A DNA stretch of 64,000 nt from contig CALODL010000033.1 in the NCBI GenBank assembly GCA_942492115.1, positions 248,001 through 312,000 on the forward strand. Reading direction: 5' to 3'. Origin of the DNA: CALODL01 sp942492115. GTDB lineage: Bacteria > Planctomycetota > Phycisphaerae > UBA1845 > CAIVHJ01. Position numbers and translations under genes: made by a program. Below, in pieces: positions 27,801 to 35,182 of this stretch (within the stretch, counting starts at the first letter, position 1; every line of letters begins with the position of its first letter). Under the pieces are notes generated by a model. That model was not told the origin of the DNA and made no database searches. It saw nothing but the letters and a program-made list of their open reading frames with translations.

Positions 27801-28673
27801 CGCCGGCAGTTTGATGCGCGCTTCGAGGCGTCCGTACACGAAATCCTGGGCATCGAGTGTCCGCAAACGGGCCGACGTGTAGCTCTGGCCGCCGAAGTTT
27901 TCTTCGCGCGCGACGATGTGTAACAGGCCATCGCTTACAAAAACGTTTTCCGGGCGGTCCGTGTAGTACTCGAGTTCGTTGTTACCCCAGCCAGCCGGTA
28001 GACCATAGAGCGTGCCGGTTCCGATGAGCGGTTCCCAGGTGTCGAGATCGAGCGTGGTGCCGTCGAATTCATCGGCCCACACCAGCTCCCAGTCCCCTTC
28101 CCTGCCGCCGCCCCCCTCGCCGCACGATACCCCGTCGACCAGTGCCGCGCCAGCAGCGAAGCCGGCGTTGATGAAAACGAAAGCGATTCGTGCCTCGACG
28201 GTTTCAGGCGGCGCGACCGCGACGAGGTTGACTTCGAGCCACTGGTCGACTGGAGAGGCTGACGTGAGTGCGGTCGTTTCGAATTCGGCCAGCATGTCGG
28301 ATGTACCGAAGGTTCCACCGAACACCCGATAGAATTCGATCTTCATGATCAGGGTGTTGCCGCCGGCCAGCTCATCGCCGCTGTTGTGCCGTACGTGGCC
28401 GGTCAGGTCCCAGGTCTGGCCTTCTGCCGCCGTGCGGCCCTGCAGCAGCCCGCTGAAGTTGGGGTCACCGTTGAAGCCGCCGAAGATCTTGGCGACATGC
28501 GTGCCGTCGAAAGGCGTGGATGTTTCCACCAGCACATTCGGGATGACATTGTTGAACGTCGACCACCCGCTCAACGACCCACCGGCCTCCTCGAATCCTC
28601 CGTTGAACAATTCCGCGCTCGCCGGCAGGACGAGAATCAGGTTCGTCAGGATCGAGATACTGAGTGCTTTCAT
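24879..28673 (-). CDS. Secreted GH16 beta-glucanase (laminarinase-like) with MopE repeats and dockerin/cohesin-like tail
   Basis: 1264 residues from the ATG at 28673 (GGGGAA upstream; signal peptide ending PASA). Domains: a carbohydrate-binding-like beta domain (about 22-195; LFNGGFEEAGG, MKIEFY), shared with the neighbour at 28752-32735; the GH16 catalytic domain (about 205-460), starting WELVWADEFDGTTLD, with the motif GEIDIVETVG (nucleophile Glu 316, Asp 318, acid/base Glu 321) and FHFILNVAVGGNWPG; an unrecognised beta-rich domain (about 465-690); four MopE-type Asp-rich calcium-binding units of 65 residues (about 694-945); and the shared C-terminal module. The Glu-Asp-x-x-Glu spacing and ELEYYTDRPENV fit beta-1,3 or mixed-linked glucan hydrolysis. 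It is the last gene of the lacI run. Confidence 0.9.
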   Translation of the reverse strand: MKALSISILTNLILVLPASAELFNGGFEEAGGSLSGWSTFNNVIPNVLVETSTPFDGTHVAKIFGGFNGDPNFSGLLQGRTAAEGQTWDLTGHVRHNSGDELAGGNTLIMKIEFYRVFGGTFGTSDMLAEFETTALTSASPVDQWLEVNLVAVAPPETVEARIAFVFINAGFAAGAALVDGVSCGEGGGGREGDWELVWADEFDGTTLDLDTWEPLIGTGTLYGLPAGWGNNELEYYTDRPENVFVSDGLLHIVAREENFGGQSYTSARLRTLDAQDFVYGRLEARIKLPAGQGMWPAFWMMPSRSVYGGWAASGEIDIVETVGIPTTAHGTLHFGDNWPDNSSAGGSLNDGTNYANDFHVFRIDWNPDVIRWYVDDVNYHAETSGTWFSANAPGIVRAPFNQAFHFILNVAVGGNWPGPPNGSTSFPQEMQLDWIRVYSPTDAGAPLQDHTDATPQAAVVDGTIMPGEYAIELSGINNGAGDRIGQDSTLNIDSSSTGGLTIGIDSLSTWPSPSAWGVVMYISTTTGGLPGTSQMKDTSDQARRLASGRSTSGSEADMFFALGFRADHAIVIESDYVSIFALDALNHGFINGAALGAGTDALGGTEVAYFTSTADGTAAQRELRLPLAHLGLAAGDSFDFVATLVSATAPFRANEFVGVAPGNDWDTANMGQGDAILKTGDFIRINTVPAGFCFVDGDGDGYGSTVTVANNDSDCDDAGESPFDTDCNDGNPDINPGADDIPDDTIDQDCNGSDTVTCFVDSDGDGAGSTDTLLAEDGDCTDDGESPTSDDCADDDAERFPGNAETPDDGIDQDCSGTDTVTCFVDSDGDGAGSTDTLLADDGDCTDDGEASTNDDCDDDDGDRFPGNSETPDDGVDQDCNGTDTVTCFVDADGDGVGSTVTLLADDGDCTDPGEALLNTDCADDNPANFPGNREICDGQDNNCDDIIDEAPACEAGACETGTIAECADLNLDGIRDDNCTWWACVDGQCAGTAITFADMGGQFGVCAPDGTADGNDRFQALNCFAGSAPEGGAYQCEENPPAAYNVDAGGQFGDCTPDGVCDGNDAFAALNAFGGASDCTCSDGPSPDVVPVAVGTTTLRFEATTDVLTAGATMTVDVYLNSPVDDLRGYQLHFGIRGGLRGTVDIIDCAVEQRKNHAYSGLPYWHAFNLDTQQVLVGLDQAGIAVPADAYLATITLQASRDAVGRFALDLLAGNAGGRTFLFPTPQHGMIELHDVPTATVHVRDQTRPAYPTRRMPERRKH
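25830..26594 (-). repeat. Four tandem 195-bp units encoding MopE-type metal-binding repeats
   Basis: Unit starts (codon for the Cys of CFVD) lie at 26594, 26399, 26204 and 26009, an exact 195-base (65-residue) period. Each unit carries CFVDSDGDGAGST, a variable DGDCTDDGE segment, DDCxDDDxxxFPGNxE and DDGIDQDCxGTDTVT. Units two and three are the most alike at base level, which suggests recent copying. The pattern is that of the MopE-type putative metal-binding repeat; calcium binding by the DxDxDG loops is inferred. Confidence 0.85.
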
Positions 28674-28751
28674 GGTTCCCCAATTCCAGGCATGACCCGA
28701 CGGGGTCAGTCCCCGCCGGGTCAAGTTCACAGCTGATCAATCTCGCCTGGC

Positions 28752-31700
28752 CTATTGTAGCGATTTCATCGTCAGGCGACCGCCATCCGGAACGACGGTG
28801 ATCATGGCCGGCGTCGTGCCACTGACCTCGATCTTGGCCCGGTTCGGCGTCGGGAAGACGAACGTCCGCTGAGCCGGGTCGGCGTTGTCATGCAGCAGGT
28901 CGACCAGGAACGAGCCGCGGGCATCGCGGCTCACGCGATAGGTGAACGTGGCCAGGTAGGCCCGGGCAGCGGTCGGGCTGCCTGCGGCGTCCGTGCCGAC
29001 GACCACCTGGTGCTTGTCGATGTTGAACGCCTGCCACTGGGCATCCATGGCGGCGTCCTTGCGATTCTCGACCGAGATGTCGACCAGTTCCAGATGACCC
29101 CGGTCGCCGCCCAGCGGCACGACGTGCAGCTGGTACCCGCGGAGGTCGCTCACGGCGCCATCGAAGTACACATCAACGTGCAGCAGGGCGCCTGGACGGA
29201 CGCGTTGCACATCCGCCTCGAGGGTGACGCTGGTGCGGTCGATGACCGTTACAGAAGTCGGAGCGATTGGGGCCGGTCCACCGCCGCAGGCACAACTGTC
29301 GTCGCCACCGAAGCAGTTCAAGGCTGCGAAGGCATCGTTGCCATCGCATACTCCGTCGAGAGTACACGAACCGAACGCCCCACCGGCATCGACGTTGACG
29401 GCTGCGGGCGGAGACACCTCACAGGCCTGGTCAGGCCACTGATTGCCGAAGCAGCCCAGGGCCAGGAAGCGGTCGTTGCCGTCACAGGTACCGTCGTTGT
29501 CGCAGGCGCCGAACGAGCCACCCATGTCCGACTGACCCACGCCGCGTGGCGTCGCCACGCACGTGTTGTCCACACAGGCATAATGCAGACACACGTCGTC
29601 ACGGAAACCGTCGTTATCCGCATCGCCGCAGTCGGCGATGGTCTCACAACTGTTGTCAGCCATCGTCAGATTGATGTTGTCAACCGTGAGTTCGCCGGAG
29701 TCGAACCACGAGTTGATCTCATCATCGAACGCCACCGCCACCGTGCAGGTGTCGGCGCCCGCCAGGCTGACGCCGCTGGCGAACAGGTTGTCGACGGTAA
29801 TCGTTGCGCCCGGGCCCCAGTTGTCGCTGGTTCCGAGTACCGCCACGGTCACGTTGTACGTGTCCTGGCCCCAGTTGAATATGCCATCGCTGGTGCCGGG
29901 ATCGACGTCGACGACCTGCGCATCAGCGAGAGCGCCCCCGACGGCCTGGAAAGTGCCGTCGGCCGTGACATCGAATGTCAGGCCAGTGAGATCGCTGTCC
30001 TCGATGCGGAGACCGTACGTGCCGAGCGTTTCGCCGGCTCCGGCCACGCCACGGATGTCTGCGGTCAGGAAAACATCGGTGAGGGCCGCCTGGCCACCGT
30101 CGATCGCCGCGCTGAGGTCGATGCTCACATCGTTCCAGAACAGACCCGCGAACCACCCGCCAGTCCCCGGTGGGTTGTTGGATGCGATCAGTTGGCCGGC
30201 TCTGCTGTTGCTCACGCCGCAGGTGAGGCAGCCCTGGGCGGTGGCGCCGTCGCCGGTTACCGCGTCGCCAAACGCACCGTAGAACGCGTTTTCTTTCTCG
30301 AGGCCGTCGTCCCAGTTGTCGACTTCGCCTCCAGTGAACATGACACCGCCGGTCGCCGTCGCACCCGTGAAGTTCTCCTCGAAGTCACCGAAGGTGCTCG
30401 TGCCGGCGGAGAGGTTCCCACCGACCGTCTCGAAGGCCCCTGTCGAAGTGTCGAAGAAGGTCACACGGCCGATTTCCTGGTCGACCGCGGCCGGCGTGAG
30501 GAACACGTTGTCGATCTGCAGCTCGCCACCGAAGTTCCAGGGATTGGAGTTGATTTCGTCGCAACCCAGCTGGCCGCTGGTTTCGTTGGAGAAGGCCACG
30601 ACAAGGGTGTAGTTGTTCGAATCCAGATCGAACTGGCCGTTGCCGCCTGTGAATGAATCGCCGAAGGTGGCCGAATCGAGCGTTCCGCCAATGGTCTGCC
30701 ACGAGGTCGTGGCCACAGTGCAGAAGAACAGCCGATCGCCGTCACCGTCCTCCAGACGCAACTCGATTTCGCCGAGGCTGCCGCCCGAAACCGTGGCGCC
30801 ACGGACGTCGGCGTTGATGGTCACCATACTGAGGTCGGTCGAGGCCAGCCCCTGGCCGCCCCACGACATGCCGCCGAACCACCCGCCGCCCGGGCCGAAG
30901 ATCATGTCCTCGACGCGCACACGCCCATAGGCCCCAGGGTTGCCTCCTGAGCTGACGCCCCGGGCGAAGAATCCGCCGGTCGATGTGCCGTCACCAAATA
31001 CGCCACCGAAGGCCAATGCCCCGCTGATCCCGCTGTCCCACGCCAGCGTCTCGCCATAGGTCTGACTTCCGGCCACCATGTCGCCGGTCAGGAAGGCATC
31101 GGTGCCAAAATCACCACCGTCCGCGGCGGCCTCGCTGAAGGCCTCGTCAACACCGCTGAGTACGGACTTGAAGCACTCCAGACGCAACTGCAGTGCACCG
31201 TCGACGATGCTGCCGAGGATGTCGGCGGTGAGTGAGAGATCGTTGATGCTGGTTTCGGTGACGGCGATCCCGTCCCAGAAGAGGCCACCGAACCACGAGC
31301 TGCCACCTGGATCATCCGAAGGCATGAACAGGTTATCGACTTCAAGTGTTCCGCCCGTGCCCCAGGTGCCGTTTTCGAAGCCGGCGACAACCGTGAATGA
31401 CGGGGAGTGGGGATTGAATACGCCGACGGCGGGCATGCCATCTGCATCGGCTTCCGTTGCCGTGTCCAACGAGCCCCCCACACTCTGGAAACTGCCAGTG
31501 GCCGCTTCCGCGAAGATGAGGCGATTCCCATCCGTATCCTCGATGCGCAACTGGTAGTCGCCGAGGATCTCACCGGGGCTGTCGGTCGTGCCGCGAATGT
31601 CTGCGGTCAATTCGAAGTCGGCGATGTTTACGGGATTGGGGCCGGCGACGATCTTGAAGCTGACGTCGTCGATCAGGCCAGCCCCGCCGCTCGTGGCATC

Positions 31701-32735
31701 CTGGACGAAGACAACGACGCCGCGCGCCTCGACCGTTCCGGCCGGCGCGGTGGCCTCGAGTGCTGTGTTGTCGATCCAGATGTCGGTCGGGTCCGCGGCG
31801 GCCAGAATGGTCGCCTCATCTTCCAGCAGCAGCATGCCGTCCGTGTCAAAGAACTCGATCTTCATGACCACGGTGTTGCCGGTTCCCACGAGAGAATCGC
31901 CACCGACATGGGCCGAGAACGCATCGATCCGCCACACCTGGGTGGGCTGGGCCGCGAGGCTCTGAAAGATGCCCGAATCGCCGGGGAAGGTCCCGAAGAA
32001 TTTCATGAACTGCTCGCCGCTGTGCGCGGCCAGGCCGACATTGACGATACTTTCGGTGAACACATTGCCGAAAGTTTCCCAGTCCTGCGCCCCTCCACCC
32101 AGGCCGCCGTCCTCGAATCCGGGATTGAGCAGCGGGGTCGCACCCGGCAAAGCACTGGTCTCGAACTGCAGACCGGCGAACCAGTCAGCGGTGCTGATGC
32201 TCGCCGCATCGATCTGGGCGGATCCGGTGCCGCCCACGCCGCCCAGGGGTAACCCCTGAGCGCTGATGCTGCCATTGACCACGGCGCCGTTGAAGGTCCC
32301 GCCGAAGGCCGCAGCGCCGAAAATGCCGGTGTCGTACATCGGAGTGAAACCATTCGCATCGGGCGTGGCCGTGGGGACGAATCCCCCGCCGCCGAGACCG
32401 GTGGCCGCGGAGAAATCCTGAGCCAGCAGGTTGAACGTCACCTCGGGCACTGAGATCTGCGCCGCGCCGCTGCCGCCGACGCCACCGGAGGTTGTTCCCT
32501 GAGCCGTCGCGGTCACCTGACTGCTGCCGACGGTACCGGCGAACGCATTCTCACCGGTCAGGCCGTCATCGAAGTCGGCGATGTTGTTGGCCCCCGAGCC
32601 ATCGAGGATGGTTGCGCCGGGGCTGCCGGTCGCGGAGTTAAAGTCCTCTTGCAGTTCCTGGGCGAATGCGCCGCTGGCAAGCAGCCATGCGCTGACAAAG
32701 CCTGCGGCCCGAAGCATGTGTGTCCTGGAATTCAT
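28752..32735 (-). CDS. Giant secreted beta-rich repeat protein with dockerin/cohesin-like tail
   Basis: 1327 residues. AAGGAGC precedes the ATG; the signal peptide ends at SGAFA. A Gly/Ala-rich N-terminal region (about 25-180) contains two related Phe/Gly-rich units. The domain at about 195-370 (LLNPGFEDGGLGG, VVMKIEFFDTDG) is homologous to the N-terminal domain of the GH16 neighbour and is probably carbohydrate-binding. Next, about four units of roughly 130-170 residues repeat the pattern SWFGGLFWDG..LTADIRG..G.YQLRIEDTDGNRLIF..TGSFQSVGG..VDNLF. The shared Cys-rich/dockerin-like/cohesin-like module closes the protein (from about 1030). No catalytic motif is seen. It sits between the pseudopilin and the GH16 gene with gaps of 63 and 78 bp, so a glucan-binding role is plausible but inferred. 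Confidence 0.8.
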   Translation of the reverse strand: MNSRTHMLRAAGFVSAWLLASGAFAQELQEDFNSATGSPGATILDGSGANNIADFDDGLTGENAFAGTVGSSQVTATAQGTTSGGVGGSGAAQISVPEVTFNLLAQDFSAATGLGGGGFVPTATPDANGFTPMYDTGIFGAAAFGGTFNGAVVNGSISAQGLPLGGVGGTGSAQIDAASISTADWFAGLQFETSALPGATPLLNPGFEDGGLGGGAQDWETFGNVFTESIVNVGLAAHSGEQFMKFFGTFPGDSGIFQSLAAQPTQVWRIDAFSAHVGGDSLVGTGNTVVMKIEFFDTDGMLLLEDEATILAAADPTDIWIDNTALEATAPAGTVEARGVVVFVQDATSGGAGLIDDVSFKIVAGPNPVNIADFELTADIRGTTDSPGEILGDYQLRIEDTDGNRLIFAEAATGSFQSVGGSLDTATEADADGMPAVGVFNPHSPSFTVVAGFENGTWGTGGTLEVDNLFMPSDDPGGSSWFGGLFWDGIAVTETSINDLSLTADILGSIVDGALQLRLECFKSVLSGVDEAFSEAAADGGDFGTDAFLTGDMVAGSQTYGETLAWDSGISGALAFGGVFGDGTSTGGFFARGVSSGGNPGAYGRVRVEDMIFGPGGGWFGGMSWGGQGLASTDLSMVTINADVRGATVSGGSLGEIELRLEDGDGDRLFFCTVATTSWQTIGGTLDSATFGDSFTGGNGQFDLDSNNYTLVVAFSNETSGQLGCDEINSNPWNFGGELQIDNVFLTPAAVDQEIGRVTFFDTSTGAFETVGGNLSAGTSTFGDFEENFTGATATGGVMFTGGEVDNWDDGLEKENAFYGAFGDAVTGDGATAQGCLTCGVSNSRAGQLIASNNPPGTGGWFAGLFWNDVSIDLSAAIDGGQAALTDVFLTADIRGVAGAGETLGTYGLRIEDSDLTGLTFDVTADGTFQAVGGALADAQVVDVDPGTSDGIFNWGQDTYNVTVAVLGTSDNWGPGATITVDNLFASGVSLAGADTCTVAVAFDDEINSWFDSGELTVDNINLTMADNSCETIADCGDADNDGFRDDVCLHYACVDNTCVATPRGVGQSDMGGSFGACDNDGTCDGNDRFLALGCFGNQWPDQACEVSPPAAVNVDAGGAFGSCTLDGVCDGNDAFAALNCFGGDDSCACGGGPAPIAPTSVTVIDRTSVTLEADVQRVRPGALLHVDVYFDGAVSDLRGYQLHVVPLGGDRGHLELVDISVENRKDAAMDAQWQAFNIDKHQVVVGTDAAGSPTAARAYLATFTYRVSRDARGSFLVDLLHDNADPAQRTFVFPTPNRAKIEVSGTTPAMITVVPDGGRLTMKSLQ

Positions 32736-32798
32736 TGCGGGTAGCTCCTTCTCTCTGAGCCTCGATTATTAGCTTCAATCCTCATGCATTCATTGTGA

Positions 32799-33917
32799 TC
32801 AGTCATCGTCAATGGTCTTGGGTTCATATGGTGAAACCCGGATATTCGGCGCGTACCGCGTGGGCAGTTTGCGATTGAAATTGTTGTCTTCGCTGAATTC
32901 GACTGGCAGAATCGTCTCACCATGCATGTCCGCGGCGAGGACGTTCGTCCGGCCATCGATATGACGCTTGGTTGGCATACGTGAGCCAAAATGTTGTTGG
33001 AAGTCTGCGAGATAGGGCCCCTCGGCCTGGGCGCTGATGATCAAGTTGGCGTATTCGGCGCCGTTGTTCTGCTGGGCCTCGGCCACGGTGTCGGGGCCGG
33101 CTTCGAAGATGAGCCCGACATTGGCCGGCGCGAAGATCCGCTCCAATCGGCCACGCAAGCGTTTCCCTTTCCGGCTGCGTCCGCACGGATGGCTCGGTGG
33201 ATATTGAAACTCGCCTTTGCACCCAATCCATGTGCCGTTATCGTCGGCCGCACGCCAGCACGCCGGGCTGCCCCCGCTCTCGGACACTTCGGCTCCGGCA
33301 ATGTCTTCGTTGAGCCCGTAGCTCAGGTAGCCCCAGTAGGATTCGTCGGCCTGCGCGCTGCCATCCGGATCGCCAATCAACGCGCCGCTCGTTTCGATCC
33401 TCAGGCCGTTGTTACTGCCACCCTTGTTTCGTGGGTAAAATGGCGTCGAGATCTCGACTTTGTCAGATGGACACAGCATGAGCTCGTATTTCGTGGGAAT
33501 GTCTTTCCTGTTCTGATTGGCCGTCAGAAAGCTGGTGATGCTTTGACCGTCTTCACTCTTACGCATACCCCAGTCGGAATTCTTGTTGAATCCTAGTCCG
33601 CTGGCAGCGGCGAGGGCGACGGGCCAGGCCAGAAGTTCTCCGTTGCGGTCGTAGGCGTAGATGTTCCGGTTCGGATCAGCAAGGCGCAGACCGACTTCGT
33701 CCGTGGCGATCTGGAATCTGCCCTGATGCTGGTCTGCAAAAACCTGGGCGGCCTGGGCCATCCCGCGCATGTGTGCCAGGCACTTCACCAGACGGCCCTG
33801 GTCTCGGGCCCGGGAAAGAGATGGGAGCAGGATGGAGATCAACAGCGCGATGATGCCGACGACGACGAGAAGCTCGACGAGCGTAAATCCGTTGACGCGA
33901 CGCTTGGCGTGATTCAT
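32799..33917 (-). CDS. Prepilin-like protein translationally coupled to lacI
   Basis: 372 residues from the ATG at 33917, preceded by GAGGAGGAGA. The N-terminus NGFTLVELLVVVGIIALLISILLPSL is split here as GFTLVELLVVVG plus IIALLISILLPSL: Gly at the cleavage site, Glu at position 5, one helix. The soluble part opens with ARDQGRLVKCLAHMRGMAQAAQVFADQHQGRF, comparable to the pseudopilin at 14974-16023, and has LMCPSDKVE, GRSRKGKRLRGRL and a C-terminal VLAADMHGET. The start codon overlaps the stop of the LacI-type regulator by 4 bases. Pseudopilins beside LacI regulators and glycoside hydrolases are known from Planctomycetota and Lentisphaerota, but their purpose is not established. Confidence 0.85.
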   Translation of the reverse strand: MNHAKRRVNGFTLVELLVVVGIIALLISILLPSLSRARDQGRLVKCLAHMRGMAQAAQVFADQHQGRFQIATDEVGLRLADPNRNIYAYDRNGELLAWPVALAAASGLGFNKNSDWGMRKSEDGQSITSFLTANQNRKDIPTKYELMLCPSDKVEISTPFYPRNKGGSNNGLRIETSGALIGDPDGSAQADESYWGYLSYGLNEDIAGAEVSESGGSPACWRAADDNGTWIGCKGEFQYPPSHPCGRSRKGKRLRGRLERIFAPANVGLIFEAGPDTVAEAQQNNGAEYANLIISAQAEGPYLADFQQHFGSRMPTKRHIDGRTNVLAADMHGETILPVEFSEDNNFNRKLPTRYAPNIRVSPYEPKTIDDD

Positions 33918-34981
33918 TTCGTCTCCTCCTCTGCACCGGTATGCAGACCATTCCTGTGGCCATTGCCCAGGACCCCGAGCTTCTCCTTGCCGGGCGGTGC
34001 GGTTGATTCGTGGACTTCGAAGAACGTCGGGACCGTGCCCTGATAACACCGGTTACCGGGAACGGTCAGAATGGTGGCGAGTTGTCTTGCCGCCTCCAAT
34101 CCAAGGGTGCCCGCATCTTGACAAATGGAGGTCATCGTAGGGTGGACGCTGTGGCGAATGTTGGTATCGTCAAAGCCGATGATGGAAACATCTTCCGGGA
34201 TGCGGATACCCATCTCCTGGGCCTGCTTGAACGCACCGACGGCCAGCATCGGATCGGCGAAATAGATGGCGGTTGGAGGATCCGTGCGACCCATTAGAAT
34301 CTGCATCACACTGGCGCCACCGGTCAACGTATAAGGCAGCCTGAGCACGAGCGATTCATCGAGCGGTACGTCAGCGGCCGCCAGCGCCGTGTGGTAGCCC
34401 TCGAGTCGATCCATGTGATCGCGGTCGGGCATGTTGTGCATGGCGAAGGCGATGCGCCGGTGTCCCAGTCGGATGAGGTATTCCACGGCGCGGATGCTGT
34501 CAGGTTTGGAATCACAGTCGATACAGCTGATGAAATCTTCATCGAACCGTTCACTGATGACCATGGTCGGAAACCCTTCTTTCGCGATCTCGATGCAAAT
34601 GTCACGCGTGTCGTGCATGGTGCGGATGACCGCCCCACGCACACCCTTGCGCATGAAGAACTGCGTGTAGGTTTCCTCGGGCCGTTTGTCGCGGCGGAGA
34701 TTGAGCAGCATGACGTCGAAATGGAGTTCGCTGGCTCCGCGGGCGAGGCCCTCGAGGACCGCGGCGTCGAAGGGATGGGACAATGTTCGCGAGCCGGTGT
34801 AGCAGAAACCAAGCAGATTGGTTGCCCGTTTGCCGACGTTGGCGACGTAGCCGGTGCGATTGGCGATGGCCAGGATGTTTTTCCGGGTCTTGCTGTTGAC
34901 TGAAGGATCGTTGTTCAGGACCCGCGAAACTGTGGTGATGGAGAACCCGGCCGCTTCTGCAATTTCCCTTACCGAAGCCAT
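33914..34981 (-). CDS. LacI/GalR-family transcriptional regulator
   Basis: 355 residues. The N-terminal helix-turn-helix is classic (VREIAEAAGFSITTVSRVLN, then DPSVNSKTRKNIL and the hinge AIANRTGYVAN), followed by a periplasmic-binding-protein-like ligand domain (GLARGASELHFDVML, VRGAVIRTMHD, LGHRRIAFAMHN, PEDVSIIGFDD). It heads a minus-strand run of pseudopilin, secreted repeat protein and GH16 glucanase, and is divergent from the GH17-GH3 enzyme and symporter. Its own promoter overlaps the GAAAC repeats at 35005-35036. A role as sugar-responsive repressor of the whole locus, including itself, is strongly suggested; the effector (a glucan oligosaccharide or glucose derivative) is inferred. 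Confidence 0.93.
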   Translation of the reverse strand: MASVREIAEAAGFSITTVSRVLNNDPSVNSKTRKNILAIANRTGYVANVGKRATNLLGFCYTGSRTLSHPFDAAVLEGLARGASELHFDVMLLNLRRDKRPEETYTQFFMRKGVRGAVIRTMHDTRDICIEIAKEGFPTMVISERFDEDFISCIDCDSKPDSIRAVEYLIRLGHRRIAFAMHNMPDRDHMDRLEGYHTALAAADVPLDESLVLRLPYTLTGGASVMQILMGRTDPPTAIYFADPMLAVGAFKQAQEMGIRIPEDVSIIGFDDTNIRHSVHPTMTSICQDAGTLGLEAARQLATILTVPGNRCYQGTVPTFFEVHESTAPPGKEKLGVLGNGHRNGLHTGAEEETK

Positions 34982-35003
34982 TTGCTTCCTTTGACAATGG
35001 GAT

Positions 35004-35036
35004 TGAAACCGTATAGAAACAGTTCCTGAAACAGTT
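35004..35036. promoter_or_regulatory. Candidate LacI-family operator: three phased GAAAC repeats
   Basis: GAAAC occurs at 35005, 35016 and 35028, spacings of 11 and 12 bases, about one helical turn. The first is part of TGAAACCGTATAGA, which fits the TGAAAnCGnTTnCA-type operator of LacI/CcpA relatives at 9 of 11 fixed positions. The last two share AAACAGTT. The block covers the predicted transcription start of lacI and the -10 of the forward candidate promoter. Confidence 0.5.
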
Positions 35037-35039
35037 GCG

Positions 35040-35068
35040 AATATATTGTAGTCGAGCGCGTCTGTAAA
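35040..35068 (-). promoter_or_regulatory. Sigma70-like promoter for the lacI-pseudopilin-GH16 run
   Basis: On the minus strand, TTTACA (35068-35063), a 17-base spacer and TATATT (35045-35040). Transcription would start near 35033, inside the GAAAC repeat block, leaving a leader of about 50 bases. A weaker forward candidate for the GH17-GH3 gene, TTGACA (34991-34996) with a 15-base spacer and TATAGA (35012-35017), overlaps the same block. Confidence 0.6.
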
Positions 35069-35182
35069 GCACGATTTCCTGGGGCATGAGTGGCTGACTT
35101 GCGAACAACACCTCGGTCCGCCCCCCGGAGGATTGTGGCTTCAGGTGTAATCCTTTGTGGCGCTTGCTGAAAGGTGGATTGG

